The position numbers and the translations under genes were made by a program. Shown here in pieces: positions 63,865 through 64,000 of a stretch of 64,000 nt of DNA. The notes beneath the pieces were generated by a model. The model saw only the letters and a list, made by a program, of their open reading frames with translations, was not told the DNA's origin and searched no databases. This stretch comes from Moringa oleifera (lineage: Eukaryota > Streptophyta > Magnoliopsida > Brassicales > Moringaceae). Within the stretch, counting starts at the first letter, position 1; every line of letters starts with the position of its first letter. The DNA is taken from NCBI GenBank assembly GCA_021397835.1, contig JAJFZO010000344.1, positions 620,001-684,000 on the forward strand, in the 5' to 3' direction.

Positions 63865-64000
63865 ATTATTTATGCGCTTAACTCACTACGAGAAGAAGTA
63901 AGGATTGTACTCCTTACTAGACTTATCTAAAAGACGAAAAGATGGATGAGCCACTCTCTCCATCCAACTAAGCTTGGCCTTTACGTGGGCACCATGCCTG

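Larger units (their letters stand above)
54111..64000 (+). repeat. large direct duplication, copy 2 (runs off window)
   Basis: Collinear with 35505-44567. Copy 2 lacks 147 bp (junction at 54691-54695) and the 1.34-kb block (junction about 60093). It carries two blocks of its own, about 590 bp at 60721-61310 and about 1.78 kb at 62083-63864. Alignment resumes at tttatgcgcttaactcac near 63867 and continues to the window end. No intact gene recognised. Confidence 0.95.

Noticed and set aside
1..64000. CRISPR arrays, bacterial operons, rRNA genes, intact LTR retrotransposons
   Set aside because: None seen. No spacer-repeat pattern, no rRNA core sequences, no LTR pair with a primer-binding site; the organism is a plant.

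Overview
The window looks like a stretch of flowering-plant nuclear DNA made mostly of old mitochondrial DNA (a NUMT) with plant transposons set into it. The mitochondrial source is shown by decayed but recognisable copies of nad1 exons 4 and 5, the matR maturase inside nad1 intron 4, ccmFn, trnF(GAA), and two broken halves of a plastid-like trnD(GUC). A nuclear location is inferred from three CACTA (En/Spm) elements, one with clean 3-bp target duplications, from a MULE remnant, and from the heavy decay of every organellar gene. Most changes I could check are G-to-A or C-to-T, as expected of methylated, silenced nuclear DNA. I found no intact protein gene; the longest open frame (143 codons) is an artefact of a repeat.

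Layout. 1-701: minus-strand MULE N-terminal pseudogene, with probable 5' terminal DNA to about 1460. 1461-9804: NUMT-like DNA with a trnF pseudogene, one member of a 161-bp repeat, and an isolated exon-like open segment (7498-7689). 9805-13378: non-autonomous CACTA element B, carrying a GC-rich 21-22 bp palindromic array and a separate AT-rich ~140-bp tandem array. 13379-16302: more NUMT-like DNA, ending in an unidentified minus-strand reading frame. 16303-26337: CACTA element A, 10,035 bp, flanked by ATT/ATT, with a decayed TNP2-type transposase gene and an Ulp1-like protease gene on the minus strand. 26338-31200: the rest of the interrupted reading frame, then the nad1 exon 5 / matR / nad1 exon 4 block. 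31201-35504: unassigned NUMT-like DNA.

35505-44567 and 54111-64000 are two diverged direct copies of one mitochondrial-type segment, roughly 90% alike by eye and differing by four large indels. Between them lie unassigned NUMT-like DNA, a ccmFn pseudogene lacking its middle (50630-51676), a truncated CACTA element C with an Ulp1 fragment (52580-53949), and the second copy of the 161-bp repeat, which abuts the second duplication copy exactly.

Nothing here forms a working pathway. The record is of sequential events: transfer of mitochondrial DNA with introns, duplication, transposon insertion, and cytosine-deamination decay. Gene identities come from comparing translations with remembered plant mitochondrial and CACTA proteins; no search was run.
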